A stretch of 64,000 bases of DNA from NCBI GenBank assembly GCA_019186965.1, contig JABARV010000001.1, forward strand, positions 1 to 64,000, written 5' to 3'. A program made the translations under genes and the position numbers. The stretch is from Turneriella sp. (GTDB lineage Bacteria > Spirochaetota > Leptospiria > Turneriellales > Turneriellaceae). The notes beneath the pieces are model-generated. The model was not told where the DNA came from, did not search any database, and worked only from the letters and a program-made list of their open reading frames with translations. Below are positions 8,607 to 17,201 of the stretch, piece by piece (the stretch's first letter is position 1; each line of letters starts with the position of its first letter).

Positions 8607-9215
8607 ATGGAACAATACATACCACAGACAATTCCACTTACGCGTTTTATCGCGATTGGTTCGTCGACGGGGGGACCACAAGCGCTCGAAAGCATTCTTC
8701 AGCATCTTAATAAATCCACCTTGCCAATTGTTATTACACAACACATGCCTGAAAACTTTACGTTAGCTTTTGCCAATAGGCTCAACGAAACGACGCCCAT
8801 CGCCGTCAAAGAAGCCGAAGACGGCGATATTTTAAAAAGGGGGCAAACCTATATCGCTCCGGGAGGAAAACAGCTACGCGTAAAACGGCATAAGGCAGAT
8901 TTCTTTATTCAACTTTCGGACGATGCCCCCGTAAACAGGCATAAGCCCTCTGTCGACGTCCTTTTTGACTCCGTAATCGCCGCAGCCCCAAACGCAGCAC
9001 TGGGGATTTTACTCACAGGAATGGGAAACGACGGTGCACAGGGACTTTTGCGGATGCGCGAACGCGGGTACACAACAATTGCGCAAGACGAAGCGTCATC
9101 GGTTGTTTGGGGAATGCCACGCGAGGCTGTTAAAATAGGCGCAGTCGAGGAAAAAAATATTCTACCGCTCGGCAGCATCGCGCCTGCTATACTCGCCTTT
9201 ACCGCGGGATCGTAG
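8607..9215 (+). CDS. cheB: CheB-type methylesterase, catalytic domain only
   Basis: Protein-glutamate methylesterase that removes methyl groups added by CheR. The 202-aa product is only the esterase domain: IGSSTGGP with nucleophile Ser20, TQHMP with His46, and GMGNDGA with the Asp. The N-terminal receiver domain of classical CheB is absent, so control by CheA phosphorylation is not expected. The ATG at 8607, 2 bases after the cheD stop and 11 bases after GGAG, was preferred to an in-frame ATG at 8562 inside cheD. The stop codon lies within the left edge of a family A repeat. Confidence 0.9.
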   Translation: MEQYIPQTIPLTRFIAIGSSTGGPQALESILQHLNKSTLPIVITQHMPENFTLAFANRLNETTPIAVKEAEDGDILKRGQTYIAPGGKQLRVKRHKADFFIQLSDDAPVNRHKPSVDVLFDSVIAAAPNAALGILLTGMGNDGAQGLLRMRERGYTTIAQDEASSVVWGMPREAVKIGAVEEKNILPLGSIAPAILAFTAGS

Positions 9216-9262
9216 GAGTCTCATGCGCCAACGTGCGCAGCATTTATGCAAGAGACAATTTT
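9212..9262 (+). repeat. Dispersed stem-loop repeat family A, copy 3
   Basis: GGAGTCTCATGCGCCAACGT continues to GAGACAATTTT. TGCGC pairs with GCGCA, and GTCTC with GAGAC. The copy at 41006 has GCCTC with GAGGC instead, so the stem keeps pairing by a compensatory change. The repeat begins on the cheB stop codon. Confidence 0.75.
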
Positions 9263-9407
9263 CCTAAATGGATAGGACAAAATATGGTTTACAGATACAC
9301 ACCCTTTTTTTAAGAAAATTTGTAGACCTCAAAGACGGGGTTAAGCGTCTAATAATGTGGAGAAAGTAACTACTCAACATTGAGATAATTTTAAGGAGAG
9401 TTTAAAT

Positions 9408-10031
9408 ATGAAGAAATTAAAAATAGCATCGCTTTTTGCGGTATTTGCGCTTGTGGCAACGCCTGCGCTCATGGCGGATGGTTTAGAAATTAAAGCGGGA
9501 GTGGGCTCGGTAAAAGCGGCTTCAGATAGAGCAGGCTTTGATGCTGGTATAGGTTACTCAATTGGTATAGAGCGTTTTTTTGCAATTGTACCAGAGGTTA
9601 ACTTTAACTGGTTAAACTTTGACGGTTCTCTTGGTAGTGGATCTGCAGGCCAAAGTGGACTTTCAGGTGGTTCAACTCCATCTTCAAGCTTCTACACATT
9701 ACCCGTGTTATTGAATGCACGTATTTTAATCCCTATGGGGGGCGACGAAACACCAGTTGTCCAACCAATTATTACAGCAGGTGCCGGTTATGGTTGGTCA
9801 CATTACTCCTATAGCTATGCGGGCAATTCGTCAAAAACTGATCTTTCAGGCTTCATGTACCAAGCATCGCTTGGCATGCTGATTAATTTAGGTATGATTT
9901 CAGAAGGCTCAGCTTCTTCAACCAGCATTCTTGTTGAAGCAGGCTACCGTGGCGGTACATTAGCTTATAGTGGCACTAACTACGACTGGTCGGGCTACGT
10001 TGTCCGCGCTGGTGTAAACTTAGGCTTCTAA
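9408..10031 (+). CDS. Outer-membrane beta-barrel protein
   Basis: A 207-aa protein with a Sec signal (MKKLKIASLFAVFALVATPALMA) likely cleaved near residue 23. Alternating hydrophobic strands follow, and it ends in VVRAGVNLGF, a typical C-terminal beta-signal with terminal Phe. A strong AAGGAG ribosome site lies 9 bases upstream and a perfect terminator follows. The fold resembles small OmpA/OmpX-like 8-strand barrels; the function is unknown. It stands alone, between the che operon and an ATPase gene. Confidence 0.75.
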   Translation: MKKLKIASLFAVFALVATPALMADGLEIKAGVGSVKAASDRAGFDAGIGYSIGIERFFAIVPEVNFNWLNFDGSLGSGSAGQSGLSGGSTPSSSFYTLPVLLNARILIPMGGDETPVVQPIITAGAGYGWSHYSYSYAGNSSKTDLSGFMYQASLGMLINLGMISEGSASSTSILVEAGYRGGTLAYSGTNYDWSGYVVRAGVNLGF

Positions 10032-10039
10032 TCCAAACC

Positions 10040-10090
10040 AAAAACAGCATAAAAAAAGCGGGCATTGCCCGCTTTTTTTATGCTGTTTTT
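10040..10090 (+). terminator. Intrinsic terminator of the outer-membrane protein gene
   Basis: The arms 10040-10063 and 10067-10090 are perfectly complementary over 24 bp around an ATT loop. The GC core GCGGGC/GCCCGC is followed by T7 and a second T5 tract. A-rich left ends make it potentially bidirectional. Confidence 0.92.
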
Positions 10091-10093
10091 GTT

Positions 10094-10124
10094 GACTAAT
10101 TTAGTTTCTGAGACTAAATTAGTC
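10094..10124. promoter_or_regulatory. Inverted repeat overlapping the 5' end of the DUF4143 ATPase gene
   Basis: GACTAATTTAGT (10094-10105) and ACTAAATTAGTC (10113-10124) are perfect 12-bp arms with a 7-base loop. The right arm ends 2 bases before the GTG start, so no separate ribosome site is visible. An operator or translational hairpin controlling the ATPase gene is plausible. Confidence 0.5.
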
Positions 10125-10126
10125 AG

Positions 10127-11341
10127 GTGTGGATATACCGCGATATACTAAAATTTTTGCGCACTGCTGTGGCAAGCTCGCACTCCATTAAAGTACTCAA
10201 GGGGCCAAGGCAAGCAGGCAAGACTTCTCTCTTGATGCGTTTGGGCGGTTATACATTCGTTTCGCTCGACGATATACACCAGCGTGCTCTGGCACAAGAA
10301 GACCCCGTTTTCTTTCTCAATCAATTTACGGGTAAAATCTTGCTCGACGAAGCGACGCTGGTGCCCGCGCTTTTTCCCGAATTAAAACGCCGTGCCGACG
10401 CATTTAAGGCAGCACGCCTTCAGGGTAAAAAAGTTTCCCCATTCGATGTGTGGATTACCGGTTCAAACCAAACGTTATTGCAAAAATCGGTGCGCGAATC
10501 GTTGGCGGGGCGTGCGAGTTATTTCGATTTGAATACGCTTTCATTGCATGAAATGCCCAAAGCACCGCTCGCCGATTTCTTTATGAAAGGCGGATGGCCC
10601 GAACTGCACGCAAATACGCAGTTGGATGCAAAACGTTATCTCGACGACTTGATTTCTACTTTTATTGAAAAAGATATTGTCGTTGCCGCAGGTATCGAGC
10701 GCAAAGCGGCGTTCTTGAAAGCGACCGCGCTTGCCGCCGGGCGGGTGGGGCAGCTTTTCAACGCTTCTGATATTGCACGCAATACCGGTGTTGAAAGTAC
10801 GACGATACAGTCGTGGATGCAAATTTTACAAGATAACGGCATTGTGCGGCTATTGCAGCCTTACTTTAATAACCGCAGCCAACGCTTTATTAAAACGCCC
10901 AAAATTTATTTTCAAGACACGGGACTCGCCACACGCTTACAAGGATGGAGCGAGTATACGCCGCTCTTGGTGAGCCCTGCGTTTGGGCATCTTTTTGAAA
11001 ATCTTGTATTGAATGAAATTGAACGCTTCTTTATCAACCGTGGCGAAAGAGCACCGGTATTTTTTCTGCGCTCGAAAGAACACGCCGAAGTGGATTTTCT
11101 TGTTGAGTTGGGTAATGCCCGTTATCTTGCGATAGAAGTCAAACGCTCGCCAGGAACTCTTGAGGCGGAACAAAGACGCCTTCTTGAAAAAACCGGTCTT
11201 GATATTGTCGATACTTGGGTTGTCGGCGACGTAGAGCGCATGGAAAAAAGGCAGGGAGTGCGTATTGTGCCGCTGCGTTCTCTGTGGCGTGAATTAAATA
11301 CTCTATATAAAAATAGCTCGACACGGCGCACCGGTCATTGA
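10127..11341 (+). CDS. AAA ATPase with DUF4143 nuclease-like domain
   Basis: The 404-aa product matches the AAA_14/DUF4143 family of ATP-binding proteins. Walker A GPRQAGKTS is at residues 26-34, a Walker B-like ILLDEA follows, then a winged-helix region. The C-terminal DUF4143 part contains EVDFLVE and LAIEVKR, an order like a PD-(D/E)XK nuclease core. These genes spread horizontally and their role is unsettled; mobile or defence contexts are common. It starts with GTG just after a 12-bp inverted repeat and is followed 9 bases later by a TRAP binding-protein gene. Both look richer in GC than neighbours. Confidence 0.82.
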   Translation: MWIYRDILKFLRTAVASSHSIKVLKGPRQAGKTSLLMRLGGYTFVSLDDIHQRALAQEDPVFFLNQFTGKILLDEATLVPALFPELKRRADAFKAARLQGKKVSPFDVWITGSNQTLLQKSVRESLAGRASYFDLNTLSLHEMPKAPLADFFMKGGWPELHANTQLDAKRYLDDLISTFIEKDIVVAAGIERKAAFLKATALAAGRVGQLFNASDIARNTGVESTTIQSWMQILQDNGIVRLLQPYFNNRSQRFIKTPKIYFQDTGLATRLQGWSEYTPLLVSPAFGHLFENLVLNEIERFFINRGERAPVFFLRSKEHAEVDFLVELGNARYLAIEVKRSPGTLEAEQRRLLEKTGLDIVDTWVVGDVERMEKRQGVRIVPLRSLWRELNTLYKNSSTRRTGH

Positions 11342-11350
11342 GTCAACACT

Positions 11351-12343
11351 ATGAACAAATTGCGCATGACAGTTTTAATCCTACTTATGCTGGCATTCAC
11401 TTCTACCGCCTTTGCCGAGGTGACGCTCAAGTACGCCACGCTTGCACCGGAAAATACGGTGTGGGCGAAGACAATCCAAAAGTGCGTGAAAGAAATTGAA
11501 GCGAAGACACAGGGGCAAGTCAAGGTGCGCGTGTTCTATGGCGGCATTGCGGGTGACGAGCCGTCGGTGATGCGCAAGCTGAAAACCGGCACGATCGACA
11601 TTGCGTCGTTCACCGGCCAAACCATCGGCACCGTTGTTCCCGAAACCCGCCTTTTTGAGCTGCCTTTCTTTTTCGACAACACCAAGCAGATCGACGCGGC
11701 GGTGGCAAAGCTCTATCCTGTTCTCTCGCAAAAGTTTTTGGCGAAGGGGCTCGTGCTTTCGGGATGGGGTGAAAATGGTTTTGTGTACCTCATGAGCAAA
11801 AACAAGCCCATCGCCAAATACGCCGATATGCACGGCGTGAAAATTTGGGCACCCAAAGGCGACCCGCTCGTGAAAGCGATGCTCGCCGAGTACGGCCTTG
11901 TGCCGGTGTACTTGGGTTTTGAAGCGGTGTTGCCGCAACTCAAAACGGGGGGGATTGACGCGTTCTATGCGCCGCCTTACGGCGCGATTGGTTTGCAATG
12001 GTTCCGCGAAGCGAAGTACTTGACGAATGCGCGGTTAGCGAACGCAGTGGGAGCGACACTCCTATCAAAATCGGCTTACGACCGATTGACAAGCGCCCAA
12101 AAACAAATTGTACACTCCACTCTTGAAAAATATGCGTACACACTCACTCTTGAATTGCGCCGTGAAAACGAAAAGTCGCTCAAAATTCTTTTGAGTAAAG
12201 GAATCCAAAAAGTAGAGCCCAACGCCGAAGAATTGGCAACGCTCAAAGCGACTGCGGTGAAAGTACAAAACAAACTGGTGGGAACCCTCTACTCTCGCGA
12301 ATTGCTCGAGATGGCGCGTAAGGCGAGGGACAGCGTAAAGTAA
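11351..12343 (+). CDS. TRAP transporter substrate-binding protein, DctP family
   Basis: Periplasmic protein that captures a carboxylate-like ligand for a TRAP membrane transporter. The 330-aa product has a cleavable signal ending near TSTAFA, the family start VTLKYATLAPENTVWAK and the ligand-helix region VKIWAPKGDPLVKAML. No DctQ or DctM membrane partner is within this window, so it is an orphan or serves a transporter elsewhere. It lies 9 bases downstream of the DUF4143 ATPase gene on the same strand. Its 3' end faces a convergent gene 27 bases away. Confidence 0.88.
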   Translation: MNKLRMTVLILLMLAFTSTAFAEVTLKYATLAPENTVWAKTIQKCVKEIEAKTQGQVKVRVFYGGIAGDEPSVMRKLKTGTIDIASFTGQTIGTVVPETRLFELPFFFDNTKQIDAAVAKLYPVLSQKFLAKGLVLSGWGENGFVYLMSKNKPIAKYADMHGVKIWAPKGDPLVKAMLAEYGLVPVYLGFEAVLPQLKTGGIDAFYAPPYGAIGLQWFREAKYLTNARLANAVGATLLSKSAYDRLTSAQKQIVHSTLEKYAYTLTLELRRENEKSLKILLSKGIQKVEPNAEELATLKATAVKVQNKLVGTLYSRELLEMARKARDSVK

Positions 12344-12370
12344 GGAATTACCTAATTGCGGTGGGGCTAT

Positions 12371-13408
12371 CTAAAAAAGTCGCACCATGCCGTGGTCGTC
12401 TTTACTTGTTAAAATTTCGAACGCCGCCCTGTTTTGTGTCGTAAGCGTAAACTCACGTCCTACGCGGCCTTTTTCTTTTACCGTGAGGGTACATGCGGCG
12501 ACTTTAGTATTAAGGCATGTTTTGGAATCGCCAGGGGGATTATAGTAGCGCAAGGCAACAAAATCTTTTGCATCAGCAAAAATATGCCCTTCGATAAATA
12601 AATCCGTATTTTCTCCAGAAAAATTCCAATCGAAATAACTTACTTTGGCCAAGTTACGTACTGACTGCCAATACGTATTGAGTGTGTATTCTTTTCCCTC
12701 GTGCCGTACGGTAATTGGAGTTAGGTATGGCGTTGTAAAAGGACCTATCTGTAATTTTGCCGATGCAACTTCAAGAAAGCTATCTTTTGCGCCGTCGAAT
12801 CCTGCAACTTGCCCCCACGCATATTCGTCGGTGTGGCGGCTTCCCCAATTGTGGTTTTGGCTTCCCTGCCAAGCGCGTATAGAGAGCTCTTTGCCGTTTA
12901 TGGTGAGCGTACCGTTGAACTCAACAAAGGGTTGCGAAACGAGAAGTTTTGCGCGTGGGAGCGGGAGTTCGTATGCGGAAAGTGGTAATGGAAAAATGGG
13001 ATTATTATCGTGCGCGCCTGCGATGCGTTCTATGGATAAATCCCATGCGATGCGGTTCTCGCCTAAATTTTCTGCACTGCCTTTGAGGGTGTAGTCGTTG
13101 AGTGTTGCGCCAGCAAAATCGAGATTAAAATTTGTGTTTGAATAGTTAATTTTTGCGATAGGAACTTCTGATTTGGCTGCAATGGGCGTTTTACCTTTTT
13201 CAAAGTAGACTGCCCAAAGTTCACCCATCGCTTCTTTGGTGTTTTTGCCGGAACCTCCTTGGAAAATAGTGTAGCGAATCCAAAACGCATGGCCGGTATT
13301 AGCATCGTTGGCGCGCATAAAATAGCTTTCGTAGTGGCCGCCCGATGTATCGCCACTGTAGCGTGTAAAGTTTGCCATTGCACGCGCTTTCTCTAGTTGA
13401 ATAGACAT
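12371..13408 (-). CDS. CrtC/AttH-like lipocalin-fold protein
   Basis: A 345-aa protein without a clear signal peptide at the annotated start. The block QNHNWGSRHTDEYAWGQVAGF near residue 180 is typical of the AttH / carotenoid 1,2-hydratase (CrtC) / hydroxyneurosporene-synthase-like family, which has two lipocalin-like domains. No carotenoid genes are near, so a hydratase role should not be assumed. The gene is divergent from the TPP-enzyme operon, and a 38-bp palindrome lies between them. Confidence 0.6.
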   Translation of the reverse strand: MSIQLEKARAMANFTRYSGDTSGGHYESYFMRANDANTGHAFWIRYTIFQGGSGKNTKEAMGELWAVYFEKGKTPIAAKSEVPIAKINYSNTNFNLDFAGATLNDYTLKGSAENLGENRIAWDLSIERIAGAHDNNPIFPLPLSAYELPLPRAKLLVSQPFVEFNGTLTINGKELSIRAWQGSQNHNWGSRHTDEYAWGQVAGFDGAKDSFLEVASAKLQIGPFTTPYLTPITVRHEGKEYTLNTYWQSVRNLAKVSYFDWNFSGENTDLFIEGHIFADAKDFVALRYYNPPGDSKTCLNTKVAACTLTVKEKGRVGREFTLTTQNRAAFEILTSKDDHGMVRLF

Positions 13409-13438
13409 AACCCACGGTTAAAAACACGTAACGGCGCG

Positions 13439-13476
13439 TCCATCAAATAATGACATTAACGTCATTATTTGATGGA
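13439..13476. promoter_or_regulatory. 38-bp palindrome in a divergent promoter region
   Basis: The arms 13439-13454 and 13461-13476 (TCCATCAAATAATGAC and its exact complement) flank ATTAAC. The palindrome lies 31 bases upstream of the CrtC-like gene and 83 bases upstream of the TPP-enzyme gene, the right place for a dimeric regulator controlling both. A terminator is unlikely because both genes point away from it. Confidence 0.55.
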
Positions 13477-13559
13477 CTTGTTGTAAATCTATCTCCTTGC
13501 CTAAATTCTATAATAGACTTTTTTAGTTGTAACTCTCCCCGATAAACCAAGTTTGCCTA

Positions 13560-15320
13560 ATGTCTACAGAAAAGTGGAGCGGCGGCTCTGTAATCGCGCA
13601 CATGCTTAAACTCGAACGTGTTGAAAAAGTTTTCGGAATTATCGACGGAACGTATTTCGGATTTTATTCCTCTTTGGGAAAAGAAGGTATTGAACTTATT
13701 ACTCCACGGCACGAAACAAACGCCGCGCACATGGCTGCAGCGTACGCACGCCTCACAGGTAAACTGGGAGTGTGCATGGCATCCAACGGTCCTGGTGTCG
13801 CGAATATTTTACCCGGCCTTGTCGTCGAACAGGCCGAAGGAAACCGCGTTCTACTTATTACAAGCGCACGGCGTACGGGAATCATGTACCCCGACCGCGG
13901 CGGTACATACCAATGCTTCGACCAAACAGGCGTCATTGGAAAATTTGCAAAGTACAGCGTTGCTGTTCCTTCATTCGATCGCATCGGTGAAATAATGCGG
14001 ATGGCCTTACGCCATGCATACGAAGGACGCCCAGGGGTTGTACACGTCGATGTGCCCGAAAACATCATGAATACTAAAGTAAAAGTATCTCCACAATTTT
14101 GGGCTCCCGAAAGGTACCGCACAACAGCACCTATAAAGCCGAGCGCCGAAATTGTCAAAGAGGCAGCTACGATGCTTCTATCGGCAAAACTTCCCATGAT
14201 ACACGCAGGAAGCGGTGTTTACCACGCGGGAGCATTTGAAGAACTTTCTGAAATTGCGCATCTTTTAGAGGCGCCCGTTACAACAAGCTGGGCTGCTCGC
14301 GGTGCGTTTGTCGATACATCGCCGCTTGCAATCCCTATGGTACACGTTGTCCTAAACCACCGTGTGCGCAACGCTGCCGACGTAGTACTCACTTTAGGTT
14401 CGCGCATCGGCGAAACCGACTGGTGGGGAAAAGCGCCCTACTGGCGGCAACCCAAAGAACAAAAGATGATCCAAGTTGACCTCGATGGTATCACCGTCGG
14501 CGCAAATAAACCAATGGACATTGCAGTGCGTGCAGATATAAAAATTTTTCTACAAATGCTTTTAGAGGAACTAAAAAAGAATAAAAACCAAATCGATACG
14601 GGAAATAGAAAAAAACATCTCGAATCTTTTAAAAAATACCGCGACAAATACTACGAAAAATTAGCGCAGGGATTAAAAAAAGAAACGCAAAGCGTTCATC
14701 CAGGTTTTGCCGTAGCATCGGTGCGCGAAAAAGTTAAAGACGATGCTATTCTTGTCGCCGACGGAGGCAATACCGCAATTTGGGCAAATTTTTATTGGCC
14801 AGTCAAAAGTGCAGGGACAATTTTATCGACGTTTAAATTTGGTATGCTTGGCGCGGGAATTGCACAGGCTTTGGGTGCAAAAGCAGCGCGGCCCGGCACA
14901 CAAATTTGCTGCCTTATCGGCGACGGCGCCATGGGATTCCATCCGCAAGAATTAGAAACAGCGGTACGGCACAATTTGCCTGTACTCTATGTTGTCTTTT
15001 GCGACCGCCAATGGGGTATGGTCAAAATGAACCAATCCTTCACTCTACGCCCGTGGAAAATGCTTCTTTATAAAAAGCTTGATCCAGGCGAAAACATTGC
15101 CTCCGACTTGGGAGAAATTCGGTTCGATAAATTGGCCGAGTCGATGGGAGCACACGGCGAATACGTGGAAACAAACAAAGACTTAAGCGCAGCGCTTGAC
15201 CGTGCCCTCCAAAGTAAAAAACCTGCAGTGGTACACGTAAACGTAGATCCCGTAGCGCACATGTGGGCGCCTGGACTTATCCACTTTAAAGACATGCACT
15301 TAGAACCTAAAGGAAAATAA
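13560..15320 (+). CDS. Thiamine-pyrophosphate-dependent enzyme, acetolactate-synthase-like
   Basis: A 586-aa member of the TPP enzyme family that includes acetolactate synthase, oxalyl-CoA decarboxylase and benzoylformate decarboxylase. The N-terminal PYR domain has PRHETNAAHMA with cofactor-activating Glu52, and the C-terminal PP domain has the GDGAMGFHPQELETA motif binding Mg-TPP. The reaction cannot be set from sequence. No regulatory small subunit follows, arguing against a biosynthetic role. It heads an operon with a BASS transporter (1-base gap), an NAD-dependent epimerase and an SDR, suggesting uptake and processing of an organic acid or sterol-like compound (inference). Confidence 0.85.
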   Translation: MSTEKWSGGSVIAHMLKLERVEKVFGIIDGTYFGFYSSLGKEGIELITPRHETNAAHMAAAYARLTGKLGVCMASNGPGVANILPGLVVEQAEGNRVLLITSARRTGIMYPDRGGTYQCFDQTGVIGKFAKYSVAVPSFDRIGEIMRMALRHAYEGRPGVVHVDVPENIMNTKVKVSPQFWAPERYRTTAPIKPSAEIVKEAATMLLSAKLPMIHAGSGVYHAGAFEELSEIAHLLEAPVTTSWAARGAFVDTSPLAIPMVHVVLNHRVRNAADVVLTLGSRIGETDWWGKAPYWRQPKEQKMIQVDLDGITVGANKPMDIAVRADIKIFLQMLLEELKKNKNQIDTGNRKKHLESFKKYRDKYYEKLAQGLKKETQSVHPGFAVASVREKVKDDAILVADGGNTAIWANFYWPVKSAGTILSTFKFGMLGAGIAQALGAKAARPGTQICCLIGDGAMGFHPQELETAVRHNLPVLYVVFCDRQWGMVKMNQSFTLRPWKMLLYKKLDPGENIASDLGEIRFDKLAESMGAHGEYVETNKDLSAALDRALQSKKPAVVHVNVDPVAHMWAPGLIHFKDMHLEPKGK

Positions 15321-15321
15321 C

Positions 15322-16230
15322 ATGATACCTATCGACCAAATCCAACTCAACTTCAATCCGGCGTCGCTCATTCTCCTAAATGTTATTCTGGGGTTTGTAA
15401 TGTTCGGTGTTGCGCTCGACATGCACCTGCGTGATTTTAAAGAAGTTTTTGTAACGCCGAAGCCAGTACTTATTGGCCTACTTGCGCAGTTTATTTTTTT
15501 ACCCGCGTTTACGTGGGTAATGACAATGTTCATTAAACCTGCGCCCAGTATTGCGCTTGGGATGATTTTAGTCGCGGCATGCCCAGGAGGAAATGTCTCT
15601 AATTTTATTACGCATTTTAGTAAAGGAAATACCGCCCTCAGCGTTACAATGACGGCAATCTCCACCGCAATTGCAATTTTTATGACACCTTTTAACCTTG
15701 CGTTTTGGGGGTCCTTGAACCCCGATACAAAAGCGCTTCTTACGCAAATCGCGGTCGACCCTTTAGAGATGCTCGCATCGGTGTTTATGCTTTTAGGGGT
15801 ACCGCTCATTTTAGGGCTTTTAATTTCGCACAAAGCAGAACGTGTCGCGATAAAACTGAGAAAGCCGATGCGGTGGTTTTCTTTAATCGTATTTGGTTTT
15901 TTTGTCGCAGGCGCCCTTGCCGCTAACTGGTCGCATTTTTTAAACTACGTCGGTTATGTTGTTTTTTATGTTTTCGCACAAAACGGGATTGCGCTCCTCA
16001 CCGGATATACCTCCGCATGGGCAACACGCCTTCCCGAAGCAGATCGCCGTGCAGTCGCCATTGAAGTAGGTATCCAAAATTCAGGTTTGGGGCTTACTCT
16101 CATCTTCACATTCTTTCACGGTTTGGGCGGCATGGCTCTTATCGCTGCATGGTGGGGAGTATGGCACATCATCTCGGGAATGACACTAGGATTTTTCTGG
16201 TCTAAATTTCCCCCACGCACAGCCACATGA
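15322..16230 (+). CDS. Bile acid:sodium symporter (BASS) family transporter
   Basis: The 302-aa integral membrane protein has about nine to ten hydrophobic segments across its whole length. It carries the family signature CPGGNVSNFITHFSKGN near residue 90, part of the Na+-binding crossover region. BASS proteins import organic anions such as bile acids, pantoate or 2-keto acids with sodium. The gene starts 1 base after the TPP-enzyme stop and overlaps the next gene by ATGA, so tight coexpression is expected. The substrate is probably the same compound class handled by the operon enzymes. Confidence 0.85.
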   Translation: MIPIDQIQLNFNPASLILLNVILGFVMFGVALDMHLRDFKEVFVTPKPVLIGLLAQFIFLPAFTWVMTMFIKPAPSIALGMILVAACPGGNVSNFITHFSKGNTALSVTMTAISTAIAIFMTPFNLAFWGSLNPDTKALLTQIAVDPLEMLASVFMLLGVPLILGLLISHKAERVAIKLRKPMRWFSLIVFGFFVAGALAANWSHFLNYVGYVVFYVFAQNGIALLTGYTSAWATRLPEADRRAVAIEVGIQNSGLGLTLIFTFFHGLGGMALIAAWWGVWHIISGMTLGFFWSKFPPRTAT

Positions 16231-17192
16231 AACTTAAAATTCTTATAACCGGTGCGGGTGGCTACTTAGGCTCGAACCTTGTTGCTGCATTAAAGCAGCA
16301 CACCGTACTTGCGTGCGATATAAAATTTCCAGAAACTTTGCAAGGCAAAGAAAAACGAGAAATTTGCGATGTACGCGATAAAGAGGCAGTCCATAAAATT
16401 TTTCGTGCGTTCAAACCCGATGTAGTTGTCCATTTAGCGTCGATTGTTACCCCGGGAAAAAAGAGCAACCGTGATTTTGAATACTCTGTCGACGTGTTGG
16501 GGAGTATGAATGTTCTTGCCGCCGCAAAAGAAGTAAAAGCCAAAAGGCTTGTTGTTACCTCAAGCGGCGCAGCGTACGGCTACCACAAAGACAATCCTAT
16601 GCCGCTTAAAGAAGAGCATCCCCTACGCGGTAACAAGGAATTTGCTTATGCGTACCATAAACGCCTTGTCGAAGAGCTACTCGCCAAGCACGTAGAAACA
16701 AAAACAAAACCTGAGGTTGTAATTTTTCGTATTGGCACAATTTTAGGAGAAAATACACACAACCAAATAACCGCACTTTTTGAAAAATCTTCAATTCCCG
16801 GAATTCGCGGTTCAAAAAGTCCCTTTGTTTTTATTTGGGATAAAGACGTTGTCCATGCGATGCTTTTTGCGCTAAAAGTGGATAGCAAGGGAAAATTTGT
16901 AGCCCCTGCTGGAGCATATAATTTAGCAGGCGACGGCGTTATGGATTTAGATAGCATTGCCCAAAGGCTACACAAACCTGTACGCTATTGGAGCGCTACT
17001 TTTCTCAAAGTATTGTTTTCAATACTTAAGCCACTAAGGTTAAGCCGGTATGGAAAAGAACAAGTGCGTTTTTTAGAATACCGCCCTGTTTTAGATAATA
17101 CGCGCCTTAAAAAAGTATTTGGGTTTAAACCACAAAAAACAAGCCGCGAAGCTTTTGAGGTTTATTGCGCATCACGCGGTATCAAAAAATAA
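16227..17192 (+). CDS. NAD-dependent epimerase/dehydratase family protein
   Basis: An extended short-chain dehydrogenase of 321 aa. The nucleotide-binding loop GAGGYLGSNL is at residues 8-17. SSGAAYG near residue 114 and YAYHKRLVE near residue 138 give the Ser-Tyr-x3-Lys-type catalytic arrangement. Family members act on nucleotide sugars, sterols or flavonoid-like substrates; this one cannot be assigned further. Its ATG overlaps the BASS stop by 4 bases, and the SDR gene follows after 9 bases. Confidence 0.82.
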   Translation: MKLKILITGAGGYLGSNLVAALKQHTVLACDIKFPETLQGKEKREICDVRDKEAVHKIFRAFKPDVVVHLASIVTPGKKSNRDFEYSVDVLGSMNVLAAAKEVKAKRLVVTSSGAAYGYHKDNPMPLKEEHPLRGNKEFAYAYHKRLVEELLAKHVETKTKPEVVIFRIGTILGENTHNQITALFEKSSIPGIRGSKSPFVFIWDKDVVHAMLFALKVDSKGKFVAPAGAYNLAGDGVMDLDSIAQRLHKPVRYWSATFLKVLFSILKPLRLSRYGKEQVRFLEYRPVLDNTRLKKVFGFKPQKTSREAFEVYCASRGIKK

Positions 17193-17201
17193 ACGGACAT
17201 A

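Noticed and set aside
11381-11998. 205-codon minus-strand frame inside the TRAP binding-protein gene
   Set aside because: It is His/Arg-rich shadow coding with no recognisable domain; the plus strand is a complete DctP protein.
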